Below, piece by piece: positions 1 through 9,046 of a DNA stretch of 46,043 nt (positions within the stretch are counted from its first letter, which is position 1; each line of letters begins with the position of its first letter). A program made the translations under genes and the position numbers. The DNA comes from Deltaproteobacteria bacterium. GTDB taxonomy: Bacteria; Desulfobacterota; Desulfobacteria; Desulfobacterales; SpSt-501. The DNA lies in the NCBI GenBank assembly GCA_016219005.1, contig JACRCN010000008.1, positions 1-46,043 of the forward strand. Reading direction: 5' to 3'. The notes below the pieces were generated by a model that saw only the letters and a program-made list of their open reading frames with translations, was not told the origin of the DNA and did no database searches.

Positions 1-8
1 CCCTTCAT
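1..8 (-). CDS. Start codon of a gene running off the left edge
   Basis: Read on the minus strand, the first bases give a Shine-Dalgarno AGGAGG, seven bases, then ATG (positions 8-6) and AAG. That is a good translation start for a gene lying left of the window. Nothing of the product can be seen. Its promoter should lie in the gene-poor stretch to the right. Confidence 0.5.
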
Positions 9-624
9 GTTACGACCTCCTGTAGATGTGGAATAAATATGGGGTGTCAACGCGGAACACCGGACCATCTCCCCTGACGTTGCGGGTTGCTCGTACGCAC
101 GGTTCGCAGATTGCGCGGATGGTGCACGACGCACCGCACCAAAAGGTTGAGGAGGGAGTTCGGGATGCAAATCGGAATGCAAGCGGGTATCTGATAAAGA
201 ATTCGTCCGGGCTGTTCGGCCCGGGCGAACGTGAGCGTTCAAATCGTTTGAAGCGTGTTGCATAACCCCCCAACAGGATTAAATCGTGCTACTGTTTTTA
301 ACTCGGTTCAGCTTCCAGTCATGCAACTGATGATGCTGCAACTTTACCCTATCGGTTTTTGAGATGGTATGGGGTCCGCACCCCATTTTTACCTACTGAA
401 ACCGTAGACATTATCCGGATGGAGCGGCTGCAGGCCGGATGCGGAAGTGGTGCATGGGAATGCGCGTGGTTTTGGCCCGCAGGAGTGTGGATCGAGCCGC
501 GGAATCGAAGAATACAGGATTGCATGTATTGTGAGGAATGGTACGGTCGGCTATCGTTACAACCGGCATGGGTATCACTTGAGGGAAACTGCACCGACAA
601 ACAACCCCGAAAAGGAGGTGAGCT
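9..624. other. Gene-poor stretch upstream of two divergent starts
   Basis: No convincing coding region was found. Several overlapping open frames exist on both strands, but none has a good ribosome site or a recognisable family. The stretch presumably holds the promoter for the gene leaving the left edge and the promoter for the small gene at 625. The only clear structure is the hairpin at 369-390. Confidence 0.5.
369..390 (+). terminator. Hairpin followed by a T run
   Basis: A perfect 7-bp stem (ATGGGGT / ACCCCAT) with a CCGC loop is followed by five Ts on the plus strand, the form of a rho-independent terminator. No T run follows on the minus strand. No clear plus-strand gene lies upstream, so what it terminates is unknown. 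Confidence 0.45.
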
Positions 625-906
625 GTGCAATCCATCCAAAGCACTCCGAGTGAGGCGGCTCACGATGCCTCCACCGTCCACATGGGTTGGAACCTCAGGA
701 CTCTGCTGGCAGCAAGGCTGGAACGACAGGGCGTGGATCAGGCTCACATGGCTGGTTTTCTGCGGGAAATGGAGAGGCTTCTGCGGGAATTACCCGATGT
801 GACCCTGCCTGAAGTGAACGCGAGATTGCATTACCTGGGCTGGCAGGATGTGAATCTGGATTATCACTCGATGCAGCTCGCCGCCTTCTGCCTGGAGGCG
901 CGGTGA
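625..906 (+). CDS. Small soluble protein of unknown function (93 aa)
   Basis: The start is GTG, chosen because a near-perfect Shine-Dalgarno (AAGGAGGTG, 612-620) lies four bases upstream. The product is soluble and probably helical, with a Leu/Arg/Glu-rich middle (residues 30-60) and no signal peptide, membrane segment or cysteine pair. I do not recognise a family. The region from about residue 27 could be a small helical bundle or helix-turn-helix-like fold, but that is only an impression. The gene stands alone between the gene-poor left end and the convergent response regulator. Confidence 0.6.
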   Translation: MQSIQSTPSEAAHDASTVHMGWNLRTLLAARLERQGVDQAHMAGFLREMERLLRELPDVTLPEVNARLHYLGWQDVNLDYHSMQLAAFCLEAR

Positions 907-1080
907 CGCCGGCGTTTCGCGCAATAGACTTTCAAAGCCCTTTTCGACAACCGATGGCACAAGCAAGTCGCTTTTTCCGTGGGAGCGGCTTTCAGGCGAG
1001 ATGATCGCGGCAGGATGCCGAAATCAAAGCCGGTTCGGGCGCGACGGACAGCCGGGGTGCGGCGACGGCCGTATCTGCCG

Positions 1081-1743
1081 TCACGTCTTGGAGGAGATCA
1101 GGCCGTGCTCGAAGGCGAACGCGGTAAGGGCGGCGGCATTGTGGAGGTCCAGCTTGCTCATGATGTTGGCACGGTGCTTTTCGACGGTTTTCACGCTGAT
1201 GTTCAACAGATCGGCGATTTCCTTGTTCTGGCAGCCTTCCCCCAGCAGCTTCAGAACCTCCTTCTCGCGCTCTGTCACCGTGTCGAGGGAGCTTTTGCTC
1301 TTCAGTGTTTTGCGCCCGTCCAGGTAGCCTTCCAGGACACTGTCGGCAATGCCCGGGCTGATGTATTTCTTGCCCTCCAGCACGTTGCGAATGGCCATCC
1401 GCAACTCCTCGCGGCTGGAGTCTTTTATGGCGTAGCCGTCCGCTTTGGCGTCGAAAGCCTGCAGCACGTACTGGTCGGATTCGTGAATGCTCAGGACCAG
1501 GATTTTAACGTCGGGCATCGCCCCCTTGATTTCCCGCAGCACCGAGAATCCGTTCATCCGGGGCATGGAGAGGTCCAGCAACACGAGGTCGGGTTTTGAT
1601 TTCCGAATCAACCGGACGGCTTCCAGCCCATCCTCGGCTTCTCCAATGATTTCGTATTCCGGTCCGGGCGCCAGAATGGCCTTGAGGCCTTCTCGGAACA
1701 GCCGGTGATCCTCGACGATGAAGATCTGCTTCTTCGGTTCCAT
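1081..1743 (-). CDS. NarL/FixJ-family response regulator
   Basis: A 220-residue two-domain regulator. The receiver (about 1-125) has the acidic pair Glu11-Asp12, phospho-acceptor Asp57 in LLDLSMP, and the conserved Lys in AIKDSS near residue 107. The C-terminal LuxR-type helix-turn-helix (about 153-215) contains TEREKEVLKLLGEG and the NKEIADLLNISVKTVEKHR recognition region. By family it is phosphorylated by a HisKA_3-type kinase, then binds DNA and changes transcription. No kinase is adjacent; the nearest of the right class is at 5750-9046. The minus-strand start has a modest AGGGAG ribosome site. Confidence 0.92.
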   Translation of the reverse strand: MEPKKQIFIVEDHRLFREGLKAILAPGPEYEIIGEAEDGLEAVRLIRKSKPDLVLLDLSMPRMNGFSVLREIKGAMPDVKILVLSIHESDQYVLQAFDAKADGYAIKDSSREELRMAIRNVLEGKKYISPGIADSVLEGYLDGRKTLKSKSSLDTVTEREKEVLKLLGEGCQNKEIADLLNISVKTVEKHRANIMSKLDLHNAAALTAFAFEHGLISSKT

Positions 1744-1971
1744 GGCGGAAATCTCCCTGCTAGAGCTTCCTCTAAATTCCGGCGGCTAAATCAAGCGTAC
1801 CCGGTCGACCCAAACCGGGTTTCCCTTGCTTTTAACACAATACGCTGCAACAGGCAAACCCACTCCTCCAGTCGTACGCACCTCGAAGAAAAATACAGGA
1901 TCAACCCCATTTATCCGGTTCCCCCACTTAGAGTAGGTTCGGAAGCGAAATGGAGCAGCGTGCTCAACCAT

Positions 1972-2115
1972 GAAGCCATCTCGAAAATAAAAGATCACAG
2001 CCGAGGGCAAGGCGCACGCCGACGAAAAAGTGCCGCAACCGCGGCAGGTGGTGAACGTTTTTCAGAGGCGTGCAACGCCTTCATCGACTGTCGGGTGCAT
2101 TTTTGAGATAGCTTC
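1972..2115. mobile_element. MITE-like element, copy A (144 bp)
   Basis: Imperfect terminal inverted repeats of 17 bp (GAAGCCATCTCGAAAAT at 1972-1988 against ATTTTTGAGATAGCTTC at 2099-2115, 15 of 17 paired) bound a non-coding segment. The interior and right end are clearly related (roughly 80% by eye) to 12091-12228. The flanks share AT on both sides, a possible 2-bp target duplication. There is no transposase, so it would have to be moved by another element. It sits between the response regulator and the small gene before sdhA. Confidence 0.65.
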
Positions 2116-2208
2116 ATTTGGGATCGGTGCAGGTTACTTGTAGCGTATATGTACCGCATCGGCAAGAGCAGACGGCATGCTGCGGCGGGAATCCCGAAAG
2201 GAGGCCCC

Positions 2209-2547
2209 ATGCAACGGATTTGTGCTGGAGCCGGCCCCACGTTATGCAGGAGGTGGGGCACTGTAAGGCCCTTGGTCAGCCGGGAACAATTCCCGGAAGC
2301 CTGGAAAGACCCCCTGGATCTCTACGGCAGCTTGCGCAGCGAATTGACGCCTCCGGGCTTTGATTCGTCCGTCGAGCGAACTCACGTGAGAGAGTTGGTC
2401 CGGATGCACGGCGCCGGATGGGTGTGGTCGAACCGACAGCGCTTGGTGTCCTTGCGCAAATTTGTTTCCCGGGCCCAGTCGGGCCGCGTCGCCCGACGGC
2501 CGGAGCGGGTCCCTGCATGCGAGGTTCGCGATGGATCGACACTATGA
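2209..2547 (+). CDS. Small protein of unknown function preceding sdhA (112 aa)
   Basis: The ATG at 2209 follows a strong Shine-Dalgarno (AAAGGAGG, spacer CCCC). The frame overlaps the sdhA start by 17 bases, which suggests translational coupling. The protein is soluble and basic at its C-terminus, with RMHGAGWVWSNRQRLV around residues 67-82; I have a vague memory of similar short proteins with a Trp/Arg-rich motif but cannot name a family. It occupies the place where a membrane-anchor gene (sdhC) would often be, but has no membrane segment. It may be a small real gene, or a frame open by chance with a lucky ribosome site. Confidence 0.45.
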   Translation: MQRICAGAGPTLCRRWGTVRPLVSREQFPEAWKDPLDLYGSLRSELTPPGFDSSVERTHVRELVRMHGAGWVWSNRQRLVSLRKFVSRAQSGRVARRPERVPACEVRDGSTL

Positions 2548-4255
2548 CGCCGTGATCGTTGGCGCCGGGTTGGCAGGCCTGCGAGCAGCCATCGAATTGG
2601 CGGGGCGGGCGCGGGTGGCCGTGATCAGCAAGGTCTTCGCCACGCGGTCCCACTCCGGAGCCGCCCAGGGCGGCATCGGTGCCGCCATCGGCAACGAGGA
2701 GGAAGACCGCTGGGAATGGCACATGTTCGACACGGTCAAGGGCAGCGATTATCTCGGGGACCAGGATGCCATCGAGGTCATGGCCAAGGACGCCCCGCGC
2801 ACCATCTACGAATTGGAGCACCTGGGGGTACCGTTCAACCGCACCCGGGACGGTAGGATCGCTCAACGGGCTTTCGGCGGCCACACCCGCGATTTCGGGA
2901 AAGCACCCGTGAAGAGGGCCTGCTACGCAGCGGACCGCACGGGCCGGGTCATATTGGATACCCTCTGGGAACAAAGCCTGCGCAAGGGCATCGACTTCTT
3001 CGATGAATACCACGTGCTGTCGCTGATGATCAACGGGAGCAGCTGTTCAGGTGTCGTGGCATATGAACTGGCAACCGGTGCCATCGTCGGCTTCCACAGC
3101 AAGGCGGTCCTGCTGGCCACCGGGGGGGCCGGCAGGATCTTCAAGGTCACTTCCAATGCGCTCGCCTCGACCGGCGATGGGATGGCCATGGCTTACCGGG
3201 CCGGTGCGCCCCTCGAGGACATGGAGTTCGTGCAATTCCACCCCACCGGAATCTACAAGCTCGGGATTCTCATCAGCGAGGCCGCCCGCGGAGAAGGAGG
3301 GGTCCTGCGAAATGCAAAAGGCGAGCGGTTCATGGAACACTACGCCCCGGTCATCAAGGACCTGGCCCCCCGGGACATGGTGTCGCGTTGCATCCTGGAA
3401 GAGATCCGCGCCGGGCGCGGGATCGACGGCAAAGACTTTGTGCACCTGGATCTTACCCACTTGGGGCAGGACGTCATCGGCCACAAGCTGGCGGAAATTG
3501 CCGGGTTCGCTAAAACCTATGCGGGCGTCGACCCTGCCAGGGAGCCGATACCGGTCCACCCGACCTGCCACTACATGATGGGAGGCATTGCCGCCAACGC
3601 CGACGGGGAGGTGGTCGTCGACGCCGGCGCAACGCCCTTGCCCGGGCTGTTCGCCGCCGGGGAATGCGCCTGCGTGTCTGTGCACGGCGCCAATCGCCTG
3701 GGGTGCAATTCCCTGCTGGACACGCTGGTGTTCGGCCGGAGGACGGGTGGCGCCATACGCGATTTCATTCAGACGGTCAAGGCGCCGAAGCCCTCCGACG
3801 CATTCCGGAAAAAGGCCGAATCGCGCATGGCCGAACTCCTGGCGATCGAAGGTCCGGAACAGATCGGCGCCGTCATGACCGAATTGCAGCACACGATGAT
3901 GGAGCACGTCTCCGTTTTTCGACATGCGAAAGGTTTGCAGGCCGCACTGGCGAACATCAGGGAACTGAAGGAACGCTGCGCGCGCATAGCGATCCTGGAC
4001 AAGGGTAAATGCTTCAATCGGAACCTGCTGGATTCCATCGAACTCGGCCAAATGCTCGATCTGGCGGAGGTCATCACCCTCGGGGCCCTGTACCGGGGGG
4101 AAAGCCGCGGGGCCCATTGGCGCGAGGATTTTCCGAAGCGCGACGACGAAAAATTCCTCCACCATACCATGGTCCACCTGAGCGGGGGAGCGCCGCAGAT
4201 ATTCTCGAGACCGGTTGCCATCACCCGCTTCGAGCCCCGGGAAAGGACATATTGA
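2531..4255 (+). CDS. sdhA: Succinate dehydrogenase / fumarate reductase flavoprotein subunit
   Basis: Oxidises succinate to fumarate or the reverse, using FAD. The start at 2531 is chosen because the Rossmann motif (DAVIVGAGLAGL, residues 6-17) follows at once. His41 in ATRSHSGAAQGG matches the histidine that binds FAD covalently. Also visible are the active-site loop FGGHT near 117-121, HPTGIY, the second domain HPTCHYMMGGI and the C-terminal FAD motif GANRLGCNSLLD (Cys where Gly is usual). The length of 574 residues is normal. Its stop lies one base before the sdhB start. No SdhC or SdhD gene is present nearby, so how electrons reach the membrane is not shown. Confidence 0.95.
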   Translation: MDRHYDAVIVGAGLAGLRAAIELAGRARVAVISKVFATRSHSGAAQGGIGAAIGNEEEDRWEWHMFDTVKGSDYLGDQDAIEVMAKDAPRTIYELEHLGVPFNRTRDGRIAQRAFGGHTRDFGKAPVKRACYAADRTGRVILDTLWEQSLRKGIDFFDEYHVLSLMINGSSCSGVVAYELATGAIVGFHSKAVLLATGGAGRIFKVTSNALASTGDGMAMAYRAGAPLEDMEFVQFHPTGIYKLGILISEAARGEGGVLRNAKGERFMEHYAPVIKDLAPRDMVSRCILEEIRAGRGIDGKDFVHLDLTHLGQDVIGHKLAEIAGFAKTYAGVDPAREPIPVHPTCHYMMGGIAANADGEVVVDAGATPLPGLFAAGECACVSVHGANRLGCNSLLDTLVFGRRTGGAIRDFIQTVKAPKPSDAFRKKAESRMAELLAIEGPEQIGAVMTELQHTMMEHVSVFRHAKGLQAALANIRELKERCARIAILDKGKCFNRNLLDSIELGQMLDLAEVITLGALYRGESRGAHWREDFPKRDDEKFLHHTMVHLSGGAPQIFSRPVAITRFEPRERTY

Positions 4256-4256
4256 A

Positions 4257-4967
4257 ATGCAGTGCACGTTCGCAGTCTTCCGTTTCGATCCCGCGGCAGA
4301 CCGGCAAAGCCGGTACCAGCACTATGTCGTCTCGGCCGAGCCCGCCGACAAGATACTCGACTGCCTGAACCGGATCCGCTGGGAGCAGGACCCCACCTTG
4401 GCCTACCGTGCGTCCTGCGCCCACGGGATCTGCGGTTCGGATGCCATGGTCATCAACGGCCACGTGGCGCTCGCCTGCCAGAAACTGGTGCGGGATTTCA
4501 AGACTGCCAACAATTTCGTGATCGAACCCCTGCCCGTTTTTCAAGTGCTCAGGGACCTGATTGTCGATTTGCGGCCGTTCTTCGAAAAACATCGCGCGGT
4601 GCGGCCCTATCTGGTCACCGCCGGGGAAAACCCCGAAAAAGAGCGTCTGCAGAACAGCGAAAACCAACAGTTCGTCGAACCGGCGTTGCGCTGCATTCTA
4701 TGTGCGGCGTGCACGGCGACCTGCCCGATCACGCGGGTCAACCCGGCCTACCTGGGGCCGGCCGCCTTGCTGCGGGCCTTTCGGTACGTCTGTGATTCCC
4801 GCGACACCCTCACCCTGGAGAGGCTGCAGGCGCTGGACAACGATGACGGGATCTGGGGATGCAAGACCATGTGGTGGTGCACCGAGGTCTGCCCGAAGGG
4901 CATCCCGGTCACCAAGTGCCTCGGGCAGATCAAGCGGCTTCTAAAAAAGGGAGACGCGCATGCCTGA
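4257..4967 (+). CDS. sdhB: Succinate dehydrogenase / fumarate reductase iron-sulfur subunit
   Basis: A 236-residue electron-transfer subunit. The N-terminal [2Fe-2S] ferredoxin domain carries the cysteines of SCAHGICGSDA and LAC; the C-terminal domain carries CILCAACTATCP for the [4Fe-4S] cluster and CKTMWWCTEVCPKG for the [3Fe-4S] cluster. All expected ligands are present. The ATG at 4257 follows directly on the sdhA stop, so the two genes are surely one transcript and probably coupled. The normal partner that receives the electrons, a heme b or quinone-binding membrane anchor, is not encoded beside it. Confidence 0.95.
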   Translation: MQCTFAVFRFDPAADRQSRYQHYVVSAEPADKILDCLNRIRWEQDPTLAYRASCAHGICGSDAMVINGHVALACQKLVRDFKTANNFVIEPLPVFQVLRDLIVDLRPFFEKHRAVRPYLVTAGENPEKERLQNSENQQFVEPALRCILCAACTATCPITRVNPAYLGPAALLRAFRYVCDSRDTLTLERLQALDNDDGIWGCKTMWWCTEVCPKGIPVTKCLGQIKRLLKKGDAHA

Positions 4968-4985
4968 GGGAGGACGGAGGCTGAA

Positions 4986-5489
4986 ATGGTCCAATTGAAA
5001 AGCGTATCGCTGGCTGCAATTCCAGCCGCGCTCGAAAAAGCGAGCTGCTATCGGTTCCTGAACGAACCCGGCGAGGCGGAAAGCATCTGCCGGGACGTGT
5101 TGGACATCGAGCCGGACAACCAGAAGGCGTTGATTACCCTGCTGCTGGCCCTGACCGACCAGTTCAGGCGCGAGCTGGAACCGCAGTTCACCGAGGCTCG
5201 TGGCGTCATCGCGCGGCTGGAAAGCGAGTATTGCCGAAGGTATTACGAGGGGATTGTCTGCGAACGCCGCGCCAAGGCGCACCTCGACCGCGGTGGACCG
5301 GGGTCAGGGACCCTGGCATATGAGTGGTTTCAAAAAGCCATGGGACATTACGACCACGCTCTATCGCTGAGATTGGCCGGCAACGATGACGCTGTCTTGC
5401 GATGGAACGCGTGCGTCCGCTTTCTCGAGCGCCATCCCGCCCTGAGGCGCGCCCGGCAGGTCCCGCCCGAAGAGCAGATGCTGGAGTAG
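4986..5489 (+). CDS. TPR-like protein following sdhB
   Basis: A soluble protein of 167 residues with helical-hairpin repeats: residues 14-55 (ALEKASCYRFLNEPGEAESI, then a second helix ending in DIEPDNQKAL) read as a TPR unit, and residues about 105-140 (YEWFQKAMGHYDHALSLRL) as another. It starts 18 bases after the sdhB stop, behind GGAGGACGGAGG, and so belongs to the sdh transcript. Its function is not known; an assembly or scaffolding role for the complex is only suggested by position. Confidence 0.75.
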   Translation: MVQLKSVSLAAIPAALEKASCYRFLNEPGEAESICRDVLDIEPDNQKALITLLLALTDQFRRELEPQFTEARGVIARLESEYCRRYYEGIVCERRAKAHLDRGGPGSGTLAYEWFQKAMGHYDHALSLRLAGNDDAVLRWNACVRFLERHPALRRARQVPPEEQMLE

Positions 5490-5749
5490 ACGCCCGCGAT
5501 TCAAGCGGCTGCGGGAGGTATCTTATTCGACGATTTGCAGAACGGTCCATTTTAGCGTTCCCGCTGCGGTCCGAGGCGAGCGACCGCCACATCCATCCGC
5601 TTTGATAATTCCCTTGCCAAAAAGAGCAGCCATCACGTACTATCTCACCGTTAATTCACCAGTTCAGATCCTGCACCGCTTCGGAACATGCCACCCGGCG
5701 GGCTCCTTATGAAATCACCGCAGGAAGTGTCTGCGGCGAAGGGGGCGTT

Positions 5750-8700
5750 TTGGAGATGGAGACACTCGCGGCTGAAACCGTTGGGCCCGCTTGGATCGAC
5801 AGGGCGACGGCGCTGCCCGTATATGCGGCTGTCGCATTGACCTTGAGTTTCATCTGGTTTCAAGGCTTGGTGGACGTCAGCTATGAAAACCCTGCACTGA
5901 CGCTGCTTCTAAATACGCTGGTTGTCGCAGGCGTATCCGCTTGGGTGGCCGCGCTGGCGTTGCGTGGCTATCTGGCAAGCGGCTTGCCCGAGATGCTCTA
6001 TGCCGGGTGCGGGTTCGTCGCCATGGGCTCGTCTTTTCTGCTTTCGAGCTTGTCCGTTGGAGGCGCCCAAGGCTCGAACCACGCGGTCGCCGTGCAAAAT
6101 CTCGGCGTTTTTTGCGCCTCTATTTTCCATCTCGCGGCGGCTCTGCACGTAGGTCAGCCAAGGGTTGGCAAGCCGGATCCGACCGTTGTCAAGGCGGCAT
6201 CCGCTTTCCTGGGAGTCCTGGCGCTCACGGGGTTTTTCTGGGCTGCGGCGCAGTACGACCTGGCCCCGGCGTTTTACATACCGGGCAAGGGAACGACCCC
6301 GGTGCGGCAGCTTGTCCTCACGGTGTCGGCTGCTATGTTGACCGTAGCTGCCGCCTTTCTTATCCGCAATGCCACCCGGCGGGGCAGCCTGTCGCTGCGC
6401 TGTTACGGTTTAGGGCTCGGCCTCATCGCCATGGGGCTTGTCGGTGTTTCCATTGCCGTTCCCGGAAGCATTCTCAGCTGGACGGGACGCCTGTCCATAA
6501 GCCTCGGCCATCTCTATCTCCTGTCGGCATTCATGGTTGGCATCCGCACAGCGGTAAAGAAAGGCCTGGACGTGAGGGCGGCTGCGGCCGATTACTGCCT
6601 CGAGTCCGCAAACAGCCGCGACATCATCCTCCACATTCAGCTCGACAACGGCCGCATCCTGGAGGCCAATGCCGCCGCCGTCGCGGGTTACGGCTACCCT
6701 CGGGAGGAACTGTTGAGCCTGACCATCCAGGACCTGCGTGCGCCCGGAACGTTGGCGCAAACCGTAGATCAGATGGACGAAGCCAACCGCCAAGGCATTC
6801 TTTTCGAGACGAGCCACCGGCGGAAAGACGGCAACACCTTTCCTGTAGAGGTCAGTTCCCAGGTCGCAACCATCGACGGCACGCGGACCCTGGTCAGCAT
6901 GGTTCGTGACATCACCGAGCGCAAACGGGCCGAGGATGCGTTGCGCAAACGAGAGCTGCGCCTGCGCCAGGCGCTCCAGGTCAGCCGTTCCTTTGCGTTC
7001 GAGTGGAACCCGATCACCGACGAGGTCACCCGCTCGGAGGAGTGCGGGCCGCTGCTCGGATTGAACGGGCACGAGGCAATCCACGACTCCGGTGAGAATT
7101 TTTGCCAGCGCGTCCACCCGGACGACCGCGAACATTTCGTCGCCGCGCTGCGCGCGCTCACTCCGGATGCCCCGTCTTACATTACGAAATACCGCCTGGT
7201 GAGACCCGACGGCCGAGTCGCCACCCTGGAGGAAACCGGCCTCGGTTTCTTCGATGCCGCGGGACGGTTGAACCGCCTCACGGGCATCGCTGCCGACGTC
7301 ACCGCCCGCGAAAAGGCCGAAAAGGCATCGCGCGAGAGCGAAGCCCGGTTCCGGCTGCTCGCCAACACGGCTGAGCAGCTCTTGACGACCGGGGATCCAC
7401 AGGCCCATGTCAGGGATCTTGCCGGCCGGGTCATGGCACACTTGGACTGTCACTGCTTCTTCAATTTCCTGGTGGCGGACGAAGCGGCAGCCCGTTTGCG
7501 TCTGAACGCCTGGGCGGGCATCTCCGATGAAGAGGCCCGTCGCATCGAGTGGTTGGACTACGGTGTGGCCGTCTGCGGATGCGTAGCCCGCGACGGCCGG
7601 CGCATCGTGGCGGAGCACATCGGCATAACACCCGACGTGCGCACCGAGCTGGTGAAGTCATACGGCGTCAAGGCCTATGCCTGTCACCCGCTGATAGGAG
7701 TGGACGGCAGGGTGCTCGGCACGCTGTCGTTCGGCACCCGCAGCCGGGAAACCTTCAGCGCGGATGACCTCGCGCTGATGAAGGCGGTGACCGACCAGGT
7801 GGCGGTGGCCATGGTGCGTATTCAGAACGAGCAAGCGCTGCGCCGCAGTGAAGAAGCGCTTCGGAAGGCCAACGAAGAACTGGGGGAAACCGTCCGGGAA
7901 CGAACCCTGGAGCTGGAAGACAGCGTGGCGGCGTTGCGGAATGAAATCGTCGTGCGCAAAAAGATCCAGACCCAGCTGCACCAGCTCTCGCGTGTGTTCA
8001 TGGACGCCGCCGACCCGATCATCATCGAGGACCTGTCGGGGATGGTCGTCGAGATGAACCGGGAGGCGGAGGCTGTTTACGGATGGAGCCGGGAGGAACT
8101 GATCGGCAAGCCTGTTAACACGCTCTTTCTGCCCGAACGCCATTACCTGGCCGCGCAGCTGCGGGAACGCTGCAGCGCCGGCAAAGAAATCCGTAACTGG
8201 GAGGGTATTCGAAAAGCCAGGTCCGGGCGGGTAATTCCGTCCCTTTTGACGGCGTTTCCCTTGACGGATGAATCCGGCAAAGTTGCCTTTGTGGCTACGA
8301 TTTGCAAGGACATTTCCGAGAGGCAGGAGATGGAGGCGCGGTTGAAGGACGCCCAGCGTCATCTGCAAGCGCTTTCGCGCAAGAGCCTGGAAGCATTGGA
8401 AGCGGACCGGCGCAATGTAGCGCGCGAGCTCCACGACAGCATCGGCGGCAGCCTCGCGGCGATCAAGTTCGCGTTGGAAGATGCGGCCGAGCAGGCGGCA
8501 AAAATTCCGGGCGGCGGGGCGGCGCCCCTGGATACGATCGTCTCGCATCTGGCGGACGCGATCAAGGAAACCAAACGCATTTCGGCGAACCTGAGGCCGC
8601 TGATGCTGGACGACCTGGGGCTGTTGGCGACCATCGACTGGTACACGCGGCAATTCCGGCAGCGTTACGGCGATATCCGCCTGGTCAGGCAGTTTGAAGT

Positions 8701-9046
8701 GGAGGAGCACGAGATTCCCGAAGATTTTAAAATCGTGGTCTATCGTGTGATGCAAGAGGCGGTCACCAATGCAGCCAGGCACAGCCGGGCCGATACGATC
8801 TGCATCCGGTTAAAGAAGAGTGTGACCCATTTCGAATTCGAGGTGGAGGACAATGGATGCGGCTTCGATTTGAACGAAGTCTTCGACCGGAAGGACCAAT
8901 TGACCGGTTTCGGGTTGAGAAGCATGCAGGAGCGGGCCGAGATCTGCGGCGGTGTTATTAACATATACACACAGCCGGGTGAAGGGACCCGCGTCAGGAT
9001 CACCCGACCGGTCGAAACAAATCCTACAGACTGCGCGATAGGCTGA
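5750..9046 (+). CDS. Membrane PAS/GAF sensor histidine kinase, NarX-type
   Basis: About 1,098 residues. Eight hydrophobic stretches (about 20-270) form a MASE-like membrane sensor module. PAS domains follow at about 285-395 and 400-520, a GAF domain at 540-695, a short coiled coil, and a third PAS at 755-870. The catalytic core is a HisKA_3 dimerisation domain with phospho-acceptor His895 in VARELHDSIGGSL and a HATPase with N box EAVTNAARHS and DNGCGFD. Such kinases phosphorylate NarL-type regulators, and the orphan regulator at 1081-1743 is a plausible partner. The start is TTG 5750 or ATG 5756. The 3' end overlaps the convergent gene by 23 bases. Confidence 0.92.
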   Translation: MEMETLAAETVGPAWIDRATALPVYAAVALTLSFIWFQGLVDVSYENPALTLLLNTLVVAGVSAWVAALALRGYLASGLPEMLYAGCGFVAMGSSFLLSSLSVGGAQGSNHAVAVQNLGVFCASIFHLAAALHVGQPRVGKPDPTVVKAASAFLGVLALTGFFWAAAQYDLAPAFYIPGKGTTPVRQLVLTVSAAMLTVAAAFLIRNATRRGSLSLRCYGLGLGLIAMGLVGVSIAVPGSILSWTGRLSISLGHLYLLSAFMVGIRTAVKKGLDVRAAAADYCLESANSRDIILHIQLDNGRILEANAAAVAGYGYPREELLSLTIQDLRAPGTLAQTVDQMDEANRQGILFETSHRRKDGNTFPVEVSSQVATIDGTRTLVSMVRDITERKRAEDALRKRELRLRQALQVSRSFAFEWNPITDEVTRSEECGPLLGLNGHEAIHDSGENFCQRVHPDDREHFVAALRALTPDAPSYITKYRLVRPDGRVATLEETGLGFFDAAGRLNRLTGIAADVTAREKAEKASRESEARFRLLANTAEQLLTTGDPQAHVRDLAGRVMAHLDCHCFFNFLVADEAAARLRLNAWAGISDEEARRIEWLDYGVAVCGCVARDGRRIVAEHIGITPDVRTELVKSYGVKAYACHPLIGVDGRVLGTLSFGTRSRETFSADDLALMKAVTDQVAVAMVRIQNEQALRRSEEALRKANEELGETVRERTLELEDSVAALRNEIVVRKKIQTQLHQLSRVFMDAADPIIIEDLSGMVVEMNREAEAVYGWSREELIGKPVNTLFLPERHYLAAQLRERCSAGKEIRNWEGIRKARSGRVIPSLLTAFPLTDESGKVAFVATICKDISERQEMEARLKDAQRHLQALSRKSLEALEADRRNVARELHDSIGGSLAAIKFALEDAAEQAAKIPGGGAAPLDTIVSHLADAIKETKRISANLRPLMLDDLGLLATIDWYTRQFRQRYGDIRLVRQFEVEEHEIPEDFKIVVYRVMQEAVTNAARHSRADTICIRLKKSVTHFEFEVEDNGCGFDLNEVFDRKDQLTGFGLRSMQERAEICGGVINIYTQPGEGTRVRITRPVETNPTDCAIG

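Noticed and set aside
359-802. A 147-codon frame at the left end
   Set aside because: It overlaps the better-supported small gene at 625-906, has no ribosome site, and its sequence looks random.
979-1010. REP-like GTGGGAGCGGCTTTCAGGC word
   Set aside because: It resembles REP sequences, but only one copy was noticed and no clear palindrome forms.
3047-4267. A 406-codon frame antisense to sdhA
   Set aside because: The sdhA motifs are certain; the antisense product shows no domain.
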